A stretch of 64,000 nucleotides of DNA from Nocardioides lijunqiniae (GTDB taxonomy: Bacteria; Actinomycetota; Actinomycetes; Propionibacteriales; Nocardioidaceae). The notes below the pieces were generated by a model. That model was not told where the DNA came from. It saw only the letters and a program-made list of their open reading frames with translations, and did no database searches. The stretch is taken from assembly GCF_015024225.1 (NCBI RefSeq), contig NZ_JACJGM010000012.1, forward strand, positions 94,014 to 158,013, read 5' to 3'. A program made the position numbers and the translations under genes. Below, piece after piece: positions 24,788 to 35,868 of the stretch; position 1 is the first letter of the stretch, and the number at the start of each line of letters is the position of its first letter.

Positions 24788-24827
24788 GATGCGCCAGCTT
24801 CTCCTTCGCTGCCGCAGCGAGGTCTGA
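24786..24827 (+). CDS. leuL: Leucine leader peptide (attenuator)
   Basis: ATG-initiated 13-codon frame reading MMRQLLLRCRSEV and then TGA, with three consecutive Leu codons (CTT CTC CTT), 80 bp before leuA. A possible -10, TACAGT (24770-24775), would start the transcript almost at the ATG, so the peptide may be translated from a leaderless mRNA. The three Leu codons and the stem that follows are the classical attenuation layout. Confidence 0.7.
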   Translation: MMRQLLLRCRSEV

Positions 24828-24852
24828 GCCAGAGCCGGACCCCCTCGCTGCG
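24813..24852 (+). promoter_or_regulatory. Attenuator stem before leuA
   Basis: CGCAGCGAGG (24813-24822), inside the end of the leader peptide, is perfectly complementary to CCTCGCTGCG (24843-24852). Ribosome stalling at the Leu codons would free or block the left arm and so change the fold of the leuA leader. The exact terminator or anti-RBS form cannot be read without folding. Confidence 0.6.
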
Positions 24853-24858
24853 GAGTGA

Positions 24859-27115
<2,257 letters not shown>

Positions 27116-27119
<4 letters not shown>

Positions 27120-27940
27120 GGCGTCCGGCCGCTGAGCACCTCGGCGGCCACCGCCCACGCTCCGTCCCGACGGACGACGAGGCCCTGCTGCTCCAGCTGG
27201 TCGAGCCAGCCGCCCATCGGCCACTCTCCCCAGCGGCGGTGGAACAGCGCGGCGTTGCGCACGATGTCGTCGACGTGCTCGACCGGCGGGCTGGAGACCG
27301 GGTGCCACTGGTGGTAGGCCCGGGCGGAGCCGGTCCAGCCCAGGCGTAGGCCGCGGGCCACGAGGGTGCGGCCGAAGTCGGTGTCCTCGCCGCCGTAGCC
27401 GACGTAGTCCTCGCAGAAGCCGCCGGAGGCCAGCCAGGCGTCGGCGTGGCACGCAAAGGACAGCGACCAGAAGAGGTCCGGGTCCGCGTCGTGGAGCAGC
27501 TCGCCAGGTTGCGGCGCCGGGCGCGCCGGGTGGGGGGCGTCGAGGGCGGCTAGCCCGTCGAGGTCGTAGCCGCCGGGCGGCGGACGGTCCAGGTAGGTGA
27601 CGGGGCCCGACCAGACCGTGCCCGGCTGCTGCCGCACGTCGTCGCCGTAGGCCGCCAGGAGCGCCGGGTCGGCGAGGCAGTCGACGTCGAGGAAGACGAG
27701 GACGTCGGCGCCCTCGGCCAGCGCGGCCGCGGCTCCGGCGTTGCGCGCGGCTGCCAGGGGCAGGCCGAGCGGGAGCCTCGGCACGTGCACGACGTGAGCG
27801 CCGGGCACCTCGAGGTCAGGGTCGTCCATGGCGACGACGACGTGTGCCGCCGGGTCCGTCTGTCGCGCCAGCGACCGGCCCTGCAGCGCCAGGTGGTCGC
27901 GGCGGCCGTGCACGATCGTGACGACGGCCGTCGCGCTCAC
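27116..27940 (-). CDS. Glycosyltransferase family 2-like protein
   Basis: 274 residues. N-terminal nucleotide-sugar domain (VVTIVHGRRDHLALQGRSLARQT, LAAARNAGAA, ADVLVFLDVDCLADPAL with the DxD-type motif) and a C-terminal galactosyltransferase-like segment (FWSLSFACHADAWLASGGFCEDYVGYGGEDTDFGRTLVARGL). Last gene of a four-gene operon; GTG 27940 overlaps the upstream gene stop. Likely adds sugars to a surface glycan or glycolipid, acceptor unknown. Confidence 0.85.
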
Positions 27941-28941
27941 GAGGCCACCCGCCAGCCCCGGGCGACGTCCTCCACGACGCCGGCGAAGCGCTCCGCGGCC
28001 CGCCCGTCGCACCACCGCTGCCAACCTCGGCCGTCGAGCGACGAGGCGCGCTCGAGCAGCGCGGACCAGCCCTCGGTCGGCAGCTCCGGGAGCACGACTG
28101 CGGGCCAGCCCTCGGAGAGCACGGTGCCGCTGGTCCGCTGCTCGTCGAACGGTCGGTCCTGGGGCACGACCACGGCAGGGCGGCGCGCGGCGGCGACCTC
28201 GGCGAGGGCGTTCTGGCCGGCGTGGGTGACGACGACGTCGGCCTGCTCGATGGCGCGCTGCGGGTCGTCGCTCCAGCCGCTCGTGCCCGGCCCGCCCAGC
28301 ACGGTCCACTCCCAGTCCGGGGTCTGACGACGGGCGGAGGCCAGCAGGGCCTCCGGCAGTCGCGGCCCGCCAGAGCCGGCGAGGAAGGTGACCCGTCGCG
28401 GGCCCGGGGCACGCGGCTGCTCGGCGGCCACGGGGTGCCGTGACAGCGCACCCACCGGCACGACGCGCTCGCGCACACGGTCGGGGACGCCTGGGAGCAT
28501 GCCGACCACGGAGGCGGGCCACATGCCCACCAGCATCTCGCTGACGTCGAAGCCCAGCAGGTGCGCGGCGTCGTCGCGACGACCCGGTGGGACGACGCCC
28601 ACGACCCGGACCCCGTGCAGCCGGGCGAGCAGGGTCATCTCGACGGAGACGTCGACGACCATCGCGTCGGGCGCCGCCTCGGCGATCCACTGCGAGACGA
28701 CCGCGGAGCGCCGTGCGAGCCCTCGGTCGCCCGCCGGCACCCAGTGCAGCCGCCCGTGGGCGGTCTCGTCGTGCGGCGGACCGCCCTCGTCGTCGCGGGG
28801 GAGCTGCACCCACTGACCCGGCCAGCCGCGCGGTGCCGGGGCCGAGGAGAGCCCGACCACCGGCCGACCCAGCGCCCGGGCCAGGGCGAGCGCCCGGTGC
28901 CGGTGCCCGTGGCCGTGGTGGTGGACGTAGTAGCCGATCAC
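27937..28941 (-). CDS. UDP-glycosyltransferase-like (MGT/GT28 type)
   Basis: 334 residues from GTG 28941. The N-terminus IGYYVHHHGHGHRHRALALARALGR is a His-rich loop typical of MurG-like GT-B enzymes that begin with HGHG; the C-terminal half has VTFLAGSGGPRLPEALL, ADVVVTHAGQNALAEVAAARRPAVVVPQDRPFDEQ, the sugar-nucleotide site of GT28/GT1. It overlaps both neighbours by four bases. Sugar and acceptor unknown. Confidence 0.82.
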   Translation of the reverse strand: MIGYYVHHHGHGHRHRALALARALGRPVVGLSSAPAPRGWPGQWVQLPRDDEGGPPHDETAHGRLHWVPAGDRGLARRSAVVSQWIAEAAPDAMVVDVSVEMTLLARLHGVRVVGVVPPGRRDDAAHLLGFDVSEMLVGMWPASVVGMLPGVPDRVRERVVPVGALSRHPVAAEQPRAPGPRRVTFLAGSGGPRLPEALLASARRQTPDWEWTVLGGPGTSGWSDDPQRAIEQADVVVTHAGQNALAEVAAARRPAVVVPQDRPFDEQRTSGTVLSEGWPAVVLPELPTEGWSALLERASSLDGRGWQRWCDGRAAERFAGVVEDVARGWRVAS

Positions 28942-30017
28942 GCGGCGAGGTCCCCGGTGACGAGCCCGGCGTAGACGCGCTCGTAGTCGTCGACCATCCG
29001 GTCCAGCGTGAACTCCGAGAGCGCCGCCTCGCGCACGGCCGCGCGGTCGAGCGCGACGGCCTCGGCGATGGCGCGCCCGAGGTCGCCCACGTCGCCGGGC
29101 CGCGCGAGGCGCCCCGCGCTCGCGCCCACGATCTCGGGCAGCGCGCCGCGCTCGAAGGCCGCGACCGGCGTGCCGCACGACATCGCCTCGGCGGCCACGA
29201 GGCCGTAGGGCTCGTCCCAGGCCGGCGTCACGACGGCCACCGCCGCCGCCCCGAGCAGGTCGACGAGCTCGTGCTGCGTGAGGTGGCCGGCGTACTCCAC
29301 GTCCCGTCCGAGACGGGGGCGGATCTGGGTCTCGAAGTAGGTCGGGTCGTGAGCCGCGCCGGCCAGCACCAGCGGGACGCCCGCGACGCGCGCTGCGTCG
29401 ATCGCGAGGTGCGGAGCCTTCTCGGCGACCAGTCGGCCCGACCACACGGCCGCGCCTCCACCGGGGCCGGGGGACCACTGGTCGGTGTCGACGCCGTTGT
29501 GGATCGGGGTGCTGGGCGTCGCGTGCGCCCAGGAGCGCGACGTGAACGCGCTGACCGCGGTGAACGCGCCGCGCCCGGCGTCGAGCTTGACGGCCGACTC
29601 CAGCCACGGCACCGGCGGCGTGTGCAGCGTGGTGACGGTGGGGACGGGCAGCGACCAGGCCATGGCGATCGGCAGGTGGTGCAGGCTGTTGTTGTGCACC
29701 ACGTCGAACCGGTCGCGGCCCTGGGCCAGCAGGTCGAGCATCAGGCTCAGGTACGCGTGGTGCTCGGCCAGCCACTGCTCCGGCGTCGCCCCGACGTCCG
29801 ACCGGGCGGCCTCGCTGGCGACGAAGGGCTGCAGCGGCAGGTCGGTCACGGGCAGGCCGGGCTCCGACCCCGGGGCCGCGAAGATCGAGACGTCGTGGCC
29901 GCGCGCCACGAGCCGGCGCGCGAGGTGGAAGGTCAGCGCCTCCAGTCCACCGGCGAACGGCTCCCGGATGGGGAACCTGCTCGAGGCGATCAGGCAGATC
30001 CGCAGCGCTGCGCTCAT
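28938..30017 (-). CDS. Glycosyltransferase family 4
   Basis: 359 residues of GT-B fold. The N-terminal FAGGLEALTFHLARRLVARGHDVSIFAA contains the donor-side Gly-rich loop; the C-terminal domain has PIHNGVDTDQWSPGPGG, VWSGRLVAEKAPHLAIDAA and the EX7E-type motif WDEPYGLVAAEAMSCGTPVAAF. Retaining sugar transferase, donor and acceptor unknown. Third gene in the direction of transcription is downstream; overlaps of four bases on both sides. Confidence 0.9.
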   Translation of the reverse strand: MSAALRICLIASSRFPIREPFAGGLEALTFHLARRLVARGHDVSIFAAPGSEPGLPVTDLPLQPFVASEAARSDVGATPEQWLAEHHAYLSLMLDLLAQGRDRFDVVHNNSLHHLPIAMAWSLPVPTVTTLHTPPVPWLESAVKLDAGRGAFTAVSAFTSRSWAHATPSTPIHNGVDTDQWSPGPGGGAAVWSGRLVAEKAPHLAIDAARVAGVPLVLAGAAHDPTYFETQIRPRLGRDVEYAGHLTQHELVDLLGAAAVAVVTPAWDEPYGLVAAEAMSCGTPVAAFERGALPEIVGASAGRLARPGDVGDLGRAIAEAVALDRAAVREAALSEFTLDRMVDDYERVYAGLVTGDLAA

Positions 30018-31120
30018 CGCAGCAGCGACCGGTAGAGCTCGTCGTGGGCGGCGGCGACGTCGCGGCGCTGGCGGCGGCGCTCGTCGATGGTGATCCCGAG
30101 GCGCGGCCGCTCGGAGTGCGCGGTGACCAGCGCCTGCGCGAGCGAGTCGGCGTCGTACGTCGCCTCGTCGTGGGTGTAGCTCAGCACCGGGCCCTGCTCC
30201 GCGAAGTAGCCGCACGTGGGCGCGACCACGGTCGTCCCGAGGTCGCGGCACGCCTCCAACCACCCGGAGTGCGTCCCGAAGCGGTAGGGGAGGACCGACA
30301 CGTCGAGCGAGCCCAGGTAGCTGTAGAGGTCCTCGTCGCTGAGGAAGTCGTGGACGCGCAGGTCAATCAGTCCGGTGTCGGCCCCCTCCCGGAGGTACGC
30401 CGCCAGGCCGGCGTCGTGACGCAGGCCGTTGGCGTCGAAGACGTCGTGGTGGGCGTTGACCTGCAGCACCGCGCCGGGCAGCGCGCGCACGGTCTCCACG
30501 AGCGTGGGGAGCAGGCGGAGCGGGTCCATGCTGGCGCGCAGGCTCTTGACGTGCAGACCGACCCGGAAGGCGCCCGCGTGCCGTCGCGCACGCGTGTCGA
30601 GAGCGCGGGCCATGGTCGGGAAGTCGACGACGTGCGGGTGCGGCAGGACGATGGCCGTGCGGCCCCAGCGCCGCTGGATCTCCTCGGCGGCGCCCGGCGT
30701 CAGGGTCACGAGCGCGTCCGCGGCCGGGACCAGCACGTCGAGCTGGCGGTCGTGGGTCTCCCGGTCGGCGTGGTGGGGGTTGCGCAGGTCGTGGACGGTG
30801 TAGACGAACGGCTTCGCGCGCTCGCGCAGCGTGGACGTGAGCTCGTGCAGCCGCTCGACCGAGCAGGCGTCGAAGCCGAACTGGAGGTGGAAGACGTCGA
30901 AGTCGGCGGTGGCGGCCCACGCCGGCTCCAGCATCACCGGTGGCCACCAGGTCTCGGTGGTGGAGCGCTCCGGGCTGCTGGGGTCGGGGTCGGGCAGGCG
31001 CACGGGCGACGGGCCACTCTCGGGCGCGAGGTGGCGCACGTAGACGTGGCTGCTGGGGACCGAGGCCACGACCGGCTCGTCGAGGCGGGGGCGACGTTCG
31101 TCGCGGTGGAGCGTCGTCAT
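30014..31120 (-). CDS. Glycosyltransferase (GT-B type), first in operon
   Basis: 368 residues. Moderately conserved GT-B features: FDVFHLQFGFDACSVERLHELT, FVYTVHDLRNPHHADRETHDRQLDVLVPAADALVTLT, VLPHPHVVDF, and C-terminal SLDVSVLPYRFGTHSGWLEACRDLGTTVVAP. ATG 31120 is chosen because GGGTAC (31134-31129) ends eight bases before it, the same spacing as at other predicted leaderless SigB-type promoters here, though the -35 is not consensus. Starts the four-gene glycosyltransferase operon. Confidence 0.82.
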   Translation of the reverse strand: MTTLHRDERRPRLDEPVVASVPSSHVYVRHLAPESGPSPVRLPDPDPSSPERSTTETWWPPVMLEPAWAATADFDVFHLQFGFDACSVERLHELTSTLRERAKPFVYTVHDLRNPHHADRETHDRQLDVLVPAADALVTLTPGAAEEIQRRWGRTAIVLPHPHVVDFPTMARALDTRARRHAGAFRVGLHVKSLRASMDPLRLLPTLVETVRALPGAVLQVNAHHDVFDANGLRHDAGLAAYLREGADTGLIDLRVHDFLSDEDLYSYLGSLDVSVLPYRFGTHSGWLEACRDLGTTVVAPTCGYFAEQGPVLSYTHDEATYDADSLAQALVTAHSERPRLGITIDERRRQRRDVAAAHDELYRSLLR

Positions 31121-31219
31121 GCGTCCTGGTACCCGCGCCGAACGGCGGTCAGTACGCACTTTCGGGTGAGGACCGACCTGTCGGGGTGAACCCGTCGGGG
31201 TGAGCGGGGGCGGAGGATG

Positions 31220-32812
31220 TCAGCGCCGCCGGGGGTCGAGTCGGCCGACGCGGGAGTGGAAGAGCGCCGCCCGGGCGGCGTTCATCCCGGGTGCGCCGTG
31301 GACACCGCCGCCGGGGTGGGCCGACGCGGAGCCGAGGTAGAGCCCCGGGATGCCGGTCTCGGGCCGGCCGAGCATGCCCGGCACCGGGCGCAGGAAGAGC
31401 TCCTGGTGCACCTGGGAGGTCCCGCCGTTGATCGCGCCGCCCACGAGATTGGCGTCGCGCCGCTCCATCTCGTGCGGCCCGAGCACCCGTCGGGCGCGGA
31501 TGGTGGAGCCGAACCCGGGCGCCAGCCGCTCGATGCGCGCCTGCATCCGGTCGGCGAAGCGCTCGCAGTCCGACCGGTCCCAGACGCCGCGCACCTCCTC
31601 GCCGCCGTCGCGCACGGTGCGCTCCGGCTGGGGCACGTGGGTGTAGGCCCACAGCGACTCGGTGCCGGCCGGCGACCGGGTGGGGTCCGAGGTCGTCATC
31701 TGCCCGGCGAGCATGAACGGCGACGCCGGGATGACGCCCGCAGCGACCTGTCCGAGCGCCTCCGTCATCTGCTCCACGGAGTCGGCGACGTGGAAGGTCC
31801 CCGGCGCGTACGCCGGCTGGCTCGCCCACGGCACCGGCGCGTCGAGGGCCCAGTCGACCTTGACGGTGCCGGGGTCGAGCTGGAAGTCCTTCATGCCACG
31901 GCGGACCTTGGCCGGGACGTGCTCGTCGGCGACCAGGCCGCCGAACAGGCGGGAGGCGATGACGTCGGCCACCACGGCCCGTCGCGCGGCGTGGCGCTGA
32001 CCGTCGGCGGTGACCACACCGGTCGCTCGTCCGTCCTCGACCAGGACCTCCAGCACCTCCGCATCGCACACGACCTCGCCACCGCGCGACTCCAGCCGGC
32101 GGCGCAGCGAGGTCGCCAGCATCCCGGCGCCGCCCTCCGGCACGGGGAAGCCGACGGTCTGGCCCAGCATCGTCATCAACAGGCCGAACACGCCGGAGCC
32201 CATCGCGTCGAGGGGCAGGTCGGAGTGGCCGGCGTTGCCCGCGAGCAGGAGACCGGCCGAAGGTCCGTCGAAGCCGCGCCGTCCCATCTCGGTGGCTGGG
32301 GTCAGCAGGGTCTTCACGAAGTCGAGTCCACCGGCCTTCCGGAGCCGCGTCAGCACGCCGACGCCGGCGCGCACGGGCGGGAAGGGAGAGATCAGGGCCG
32401 TCACGAGCTGCTCACCGATGACGTCCCACACCTCGCAGAGGTCCAGCCACGCCTGGCCGTCGCCCGGGTGCTGCTCCTCCATCAGCCGCGCCGTCACCTC
32501 GCGGTCGCGGTGCAGCATCGCCCATCGGCCGTCGGGCATGGGGTGGCCCAGGACGGCGGGTGCGTGCCGCCAGGTGAGGCCGTGCTCCTCGAGACCGAAC
32601 GAGGCGATGCCCTTCGAGGCCGCGGCCAGCGGGTAGAACGCGCTGAACGTGTCCTGCACGAACTCAGGGTCGAGCTCGCGGTCGCTGCGCACGGCTCCGC
32701 CCACCTCGGGCTGCGCCTCGAGGACCAGCACCGACCAGCCGGCGTCGACGAGCCGGTTGGCGGCGACCAGCCCGTTGGGGCCGGCGCCGACGACGATCGC
32801 GTCGTGGGTCAC
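31220..32812 (-). CDS. Phytoene desaturase-family FAD oxidoreductase
   Basis: 530 residues. N-terminal dinucleotide motif DAIVVGAGPNGLVAANRLVDAGWSVLVLEA with PEVGGAVRSDREL; C-terminal FAD-contact region (GIPGLYLGSASAHPGGGVHGAPGMNAARAAL) as in CrtI/RetSat-like flavoproteins. The substrate is not deducible; no other carotenoid gene is visible. Last gene of an operon (34812 to 31220) with an SRPBCC protein, an F420-dependent oxidoreductase and an FMN reductase-like protein, suggesting a redox pathway for a hydrophobic compound. Confidence 0.9.
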   Translation of the reverse strand: MTHDAIVVGAGPNGLVAANRLVDAGWSVLVLEAQPEVGGAVRSDRELDPEFVQDTFSAFYPLAAASKGIASFGLEEHGLTWRHAPAVLGHPMPDGRWAMLHRDREVTARLMEEQHPGDGQAWLDLCEVWDVIGEQLVTALISPFPPVRAGVGVLTRLRKAGGLDFVKTLLTPATEMGRRGFDGPSAGLLLAGNAGHSDLPLDAMGSGVFGLLMTMLGQTVGFPVPEGGAGMLATSLRRRLESRGGEVVCDAEVLEVLVEDGRATGVVTADGQRHAARRAVVADVIASRLFGGLVADEHVPAKVRRGMKDFQLDPGTVKVDWALDAPVPWASQPAYAPGTFHVADSVEQMTEALGQVAAGVIPASPFMLAGQMTTSDPTRSPAGTESLWAYTHVPQPERTVRDGGEEVRGVWDRSDCERFADRMQARIERLAPGFGSTIRARRVLGPHEMERRDANLVGGAINGGTSQVHQELFLRPVPGMLGRPETGIPGLYLGSASAHPGGGVHGAPGMNAARAALFHSRVGRLDPRRR

Positions 32813-32816
32813 GCGG

Positions 32817-33254
32817 TCACTGCTCCCGACGCTCGACCAGGTAGGCGAGCCGGCGCAACGCCTCGACGTTGCGCCACGCCAGCAGCGGGTCCTGCAGGAC
32901 CTTGGGCATCAGCACCGCAGGTCCGTTGACAGCGTTCTCCTCGATCACGACGCGGGTCTCGGCGCCGACCTGCTCCAGGCGGATCACCACCCTCGCCTCG
33001 CCCGTGGGCCAGGCCCGGGCGCGCAGCTTGATCATGCGCAGCGGGCGGCACTCCTCGACCTGCGTGGAGTCGTCGATCAGCGCCGGCCAGACACCCACCG
33101 AGTGGTACAGCTGCGATCCCACCTCCGGCCAGGTCTCGTCGACGTCACGGATCCGCGACGCCCCCACGACCCAGAGGGGGTACAGCCAGCCGTCGCTCAG
33201 GACCTCCCAGACCTGCTCGGGCGTGGCCTTCATGACTCGTTCGGTGCTGCTCAT
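32817..33254 (-). CDS. SRPBCC (START-like) family protein
   Basis: 145 residues in the helix-grip fold pattern: MSSTERVMKATPEQVWEVLSDGW at the start, then WPEVGSQLYHSVGVWPALIDDST, RVVIRLEQVGAETRVVIEE, and a C-terminal helix (QDPLLAWRNVEALRRLAYLVERREQ). Binds a hydrophobic ligand or acts as polyketide/lipid cyclase-like protein. Coupled to the LLM gene upstream by a four-base overlap and four bases from the oxidoreductase gene. Confidence 0.86.
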   Translation of the reverse strand: MSSTERVMKATPEQVWEVLSDGWLYPLWVVGASRIRDVDETWPEVGSQLYHSVGVWPALIDDSTQVEECRPLRMIKLRARAWPTGEARVVIRLEQVGAETRVVIEENAVNGPAVLMPKVLQDPLLAWRNVEALRRLAYLVERREQ

Positions 33255-34207
33255 CGGTCGCTCCTCAGCGTGGGAAGTACGTCGCGGCCGTAGGCCTCGA
33301 TCATCTCGCGGTAGTGCGGCCCCATGTTGGCGACGTAGACCTCGTCGAACCCGGCGTCGCGGTACTCGTGCAGCTGCGTCAGGTGCTCGTCGAGGTCGGG
33401 CCCGGCCACGGAGCTCTCGGCGATCGCGTCGCGGGTCACCAGGGTCGTGGCCTGCTCGAAGTGGCGCACCGAGGGCAGGACCTGGGAGAGCTCCCCCGGC
33501 AGGGCGGCGTTGGGCCACAGGCGGTGGGCGATGTCGACGCCCTCCTCGCGGGTGTCGGCCCAGGCGACCTTGCATCCTGCCTGGGCGGGCTTGCCGCCAG
33601 TGGCGTCCTTGAAGCGGGACACCATCTCGGCGTCCGGCTGGGTCGACATGAAGCCGTCCGCGAAGCGCGAGAGGTCCGCCACCGCCTTGGGCCCGAAGCC
33701 GCTCACGTAGATCGGCGGCGGAGTCGCGGGGCGGGTGTAGATGCGGGCGTTGCTGACCTCGTAGTGCCGGCCGCGCGTGGTCACGAAGTCGCCCTCCCAG
33801 AGCCGCCGGATCAGCGCCACCGCCTCCTCGAGCATCTCCATGCGCACGTCGTACGACGGCCAGGCGTCGCCCAGGACGTGCTCGTTGAGCGCCTCACCGG
33901 TGCCCACCCCCAGCACGAACCGACCGTCGAGCATCACCGACGCCGTGGCCGCGGCCTGCGCGATCACGGCGGGGTGGACACGAACGGTCGGGCAGGTCAC
34001 CGCCGTGGTCACGGGCAGCGAGGTGGCCTGCGAGATCGCACCGATGACGCTCCAGACGAACGGGCTCTGGCCCTGCTCGTCGTTCCACGGGTGGAAGTGG
34101 TCGCTGATCCACAGCGCCTCGAAGCCGGCGCGCTCGGCAAGGACGGCCTGCTCGACCAGCTCGGCGGGGGTGTACTCCTCGCAGGAGAGGAAGTAGCCGG
34201 TCTTCAT
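33251..34207 (-). CDS. F420-dependent LLM-class oxidoreductase
   Basis: 318 residues. Luciferase-like TIM barrel: MKTGYFLSCEEYTPAELVEQAVLAERAGFEALWISDHFHPWNDEQGQSPFVWSVIG (F420-binding side), LPVTTAVTCPTVRVHPAVIAQAAATASVMLDGRFVLGVGTGEALNEH, then GFGPKAVADLSRFADGFMS. Resembles the TIGR03557 group near F420-dependent glucose-6-phosphate dehydrogenase; the actual substrate is unknown. Overlaps by four bases on each side. Confidence 0.9.
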   Translation of the reverse strand: MKTGYFLSCEEYTPAELVEQAVLAERAGFEALWISDHFHPWNDEQGQSPFVWSVIGAISQATSLPVTTAVTCPTVRVHPAVIAQAAATASVMLDGRFVLGVGTGEALNEHVLGDAWPSYDVRMEMLEEAVALIRRLWEGDFVTTRGRHYEVSNARIYTRPATPPPIYVSGFGPKAVADLSRFADGFMSTQPDAEMVSRFKDATGGKPAQAGCKVAWADTREEGVDIAHRLWPNAALPGELSQVLPSVRHFEQATTLVTRDAIAESSVAGPDLDEHLTQLHEYRDAGFDEVYVANMGPHYREMIEAYGRDVLPTLRSDR

Positions 34208-34812
34208 GCTGCGGGGTACTCCTCGCTCTTCAGCAGCCGAGCCAGGTGGGCGGCGTTCGCTGCGGCGGTCTTCGTGGTGGAGGCCGTCTTGTCGGGGGTC
34301 TCGTCCAGGTCCTGGTAGTCCGTGGCGTGCATGGCCTCGCCGACCCAGTAGGTGCCCGCGTTGGCAGGGATGCTGAAGCCCGTGTCGTTGAGCGCCTGCA
34401 GCACCTCGGCCACCGTGTGGTGTGCGCCGTCCTCGTTGCCGACGACCGCGACGACGGCCACCTTGCCGAAGGTCAGCATCCGGCCCTGGTCGTCGGTCTC
34501 GCTGATCTCGGCGTCGAGGCGCTCGAGCACCATCTTGCAGACCGATGCGGGCTGTCCCATCCAGATCGGGGTGGCGATCACCAGGATGTCGGCGTCCAGC
34601 ATCTTGCGGCGCAGCACCGGCCACTCGTCGCCGTCGCCCTCGTCGGTCGAGACCCCGAACCTCACCTGGTGGTCGACCACCCGCACCACCTCGCCGGTCA
34701 CCCCGTGCGGGGCAAGCGCATCCAGCACCTGGGTGCCGAGGAGGGTGGCGCTCGACTCGGCGGGGGAGGGCTTCAGCGTGCAGGACAGGACGAGGGCTCG
34801 CAGGTCGGTCAT
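34204..34812 (-). CDS. NADPH-dependent FMN reductase-like flavodoxin protein
   Basis: 202 residues. The N-terminus ALVLSCTLKPSPAESSATLLGTQVLDAL is an FMN-loop; LDADILVIATPIWMGQPASVCKMVLERLDAE and VAVVGNEDGAHHTVAEVLQALNDTGFSIPANAGTYWVGEAMH are typical of NAD(P)H-dependent oxidoreductases. First gene of the operon with the F420 oxidoreductase and desaturase-like genes. No sharp promoter was recognised in the 37 bp before it. Confidence 0.87.
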   Translation of the reverse strand: MTDLRALVLSCTLKPSPAESSATLLGTQVLDALAPHGVTGEVVRVVDHQVRFGVSTDEGDGDEWPVLRRKMLDADILVIATPIWMGQPASVCKMVLERLDAEISETDDQGRMLTFGKVAVVAVVGNEDGAHHTVAEVLQALNDTGFSIPANAGTYWVGEAMHATDYQDLDETPDKTASTTKTAAANAAHLARLLKSEEYPAA

Positions 34813-34849
34813 GCCTGGCCGGTGCCCACGTCCCGGGGCCCCATGCGCG

Positions 34850-35701
34850 TCAGGCGCTGGCCTGGTGGTTGAACGGCTCCAGGTCGTCGCCGATCTCGCT
34901 GCGCAGCGTCCCGAGGATCCGGCTGAGCAGGCGCGAGACCTGCATCTGCGTCACGCCCAGGTCCTTGCCGATCTCCTCCTGGGTGAGGTCGTCGAAGAAC
35001 CGCAGGTGCAGCACCCGCCGGTCCCGCTCCGAGAGACGACGTACGACCGGCGCCAACGTCATCCGCGCCTCGCTGGCCGCCGACTCGCGGTCGACGCCGG
35101 GCAGCAGGTCGCCGACGCAGGTCGCGGAGTCCGCGGCGACGGGCTGGTCGAGCGAGGCGGGCTGAAAGGCCCCGAAGGCCTCGAGCGCCTCGCGGTACTC
35201 GGCCTCGCTGATCCCGAGCCGCTCGGTGAGCTCGGGGGTCGAGGGGCTGCGGCCGAGCTCGCCCTCGAGCGACTCGATCGCCTGGTTGACACGCCACTGG
35301 AGCTCCTGGATGCGGCGCGGCGGCCGCACCGTCCAGCCCCGGTCGCGGAAGTAGCGCAGGAGCTCGCCCCGGATGGTGGGGACGGCGAAGGTCAGCAGGT
35401 CGTTGCGGGTGGCCGGGTCGAAGCGGCGCACCGCCTTGGTCAGTCCCTCGTAGGCGACCTGGCGCAGGTCGTCGCGGTCGATGCCGCGGTCGTAGTAGCG
35501 CGAGGCCACCGACTCGGCCACGCCACGGTTGATGACGATCACCTCGTCGAGGATCGACCTGCTCTCGTCGGGGTCGGTGGCGGCGGCGGCGGCGGTGAGG
35601 AGCGCGGCCGTGCGCTCGCTGCGCTCAGCGCGGGTCAGACCCCGGTCTCCGTCGAGCCGACGCGGCCCACGGATGGTGGTGTGTGCGGCAGTCATCATCA
35701 T
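34850..35701 (-). CDS. RNA polymerase sigma factor, SigB/F/G family (second copy)
   Basis: 283 residues. Sigma regions 2-4 complete: VIVINRGVAESVASRYYDRGIDRDDLRQVAYEGLTKAVRRFD, FAVPTIRGELLRYFRDRGWTVRPPRRIQELQ, and VLHLRFFDDLTQEEIGKDLGVTQMQVSRLLSRI. Clear paralogue of 23165-23962. Three adjacent ATG codons (35701, 35698, 35695) are possible starts, preceded by GAAGAGGA. The upstream region has two CACCC-N4-GGGTG palindromes (35773-35786, 35801-35814), partly shared with the other sigma gene. Confidence 0.93.
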   Translation of the reverse strand: MMMTAAHTTIRGPRRLDGDRGLTRAERSERTAALLTAAAAATDPDESRSILDEVIVINRGVAESVASRYYDRGIDRDDLRQVAYEGLTKAVRRFDPATRNDLLTFAVPTIRGELLRYFRDRGWTVRPPRRIQELQWRVNQAIESLEGELGRSPSTPELTERLGISEAEYREALEAFGAFQPASLDQPVAADSATCVGDLLPGVDRESAASEARMTLAPVVRRLSERDRRVLHLRFFDDLTQEEIGKDLGVTQMQVSRLLSRILGTLRSEIGDDLEPFNHQASA

Positions 35702-35833
35702 GCGTCCTCTTCCCGAAATGAGGCGGCTCCCCATCGCTTTCGACGTTAGGGGCCGGACGCTCCGCTGCCGCCCACCCCAAGGGGTGCTGGGGAAGAATCA
35801 CCCGGAGGGGTGGCGGTTCGGGCGCATCGCTCG

Positions 35834-35859
35834 GATTGGGAGAGTCGGTGCGCGGGTAC
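35834..35859 (+). promoter_or_regulatory. SigB-type promoter of the iron-containing redox gene
   Basis: GATT (35834-35837), 16-bp spacer, GGGTAC (35854-35859), nine bases before ATG 35869. Matches GNNT-N14-16-GGGTA(C/T) and gives a near-leaderless mRNA. It faces the divergent sigma gene. Confidence 0.55.
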
Positions 35860-35868
35860 CGACGGTCC

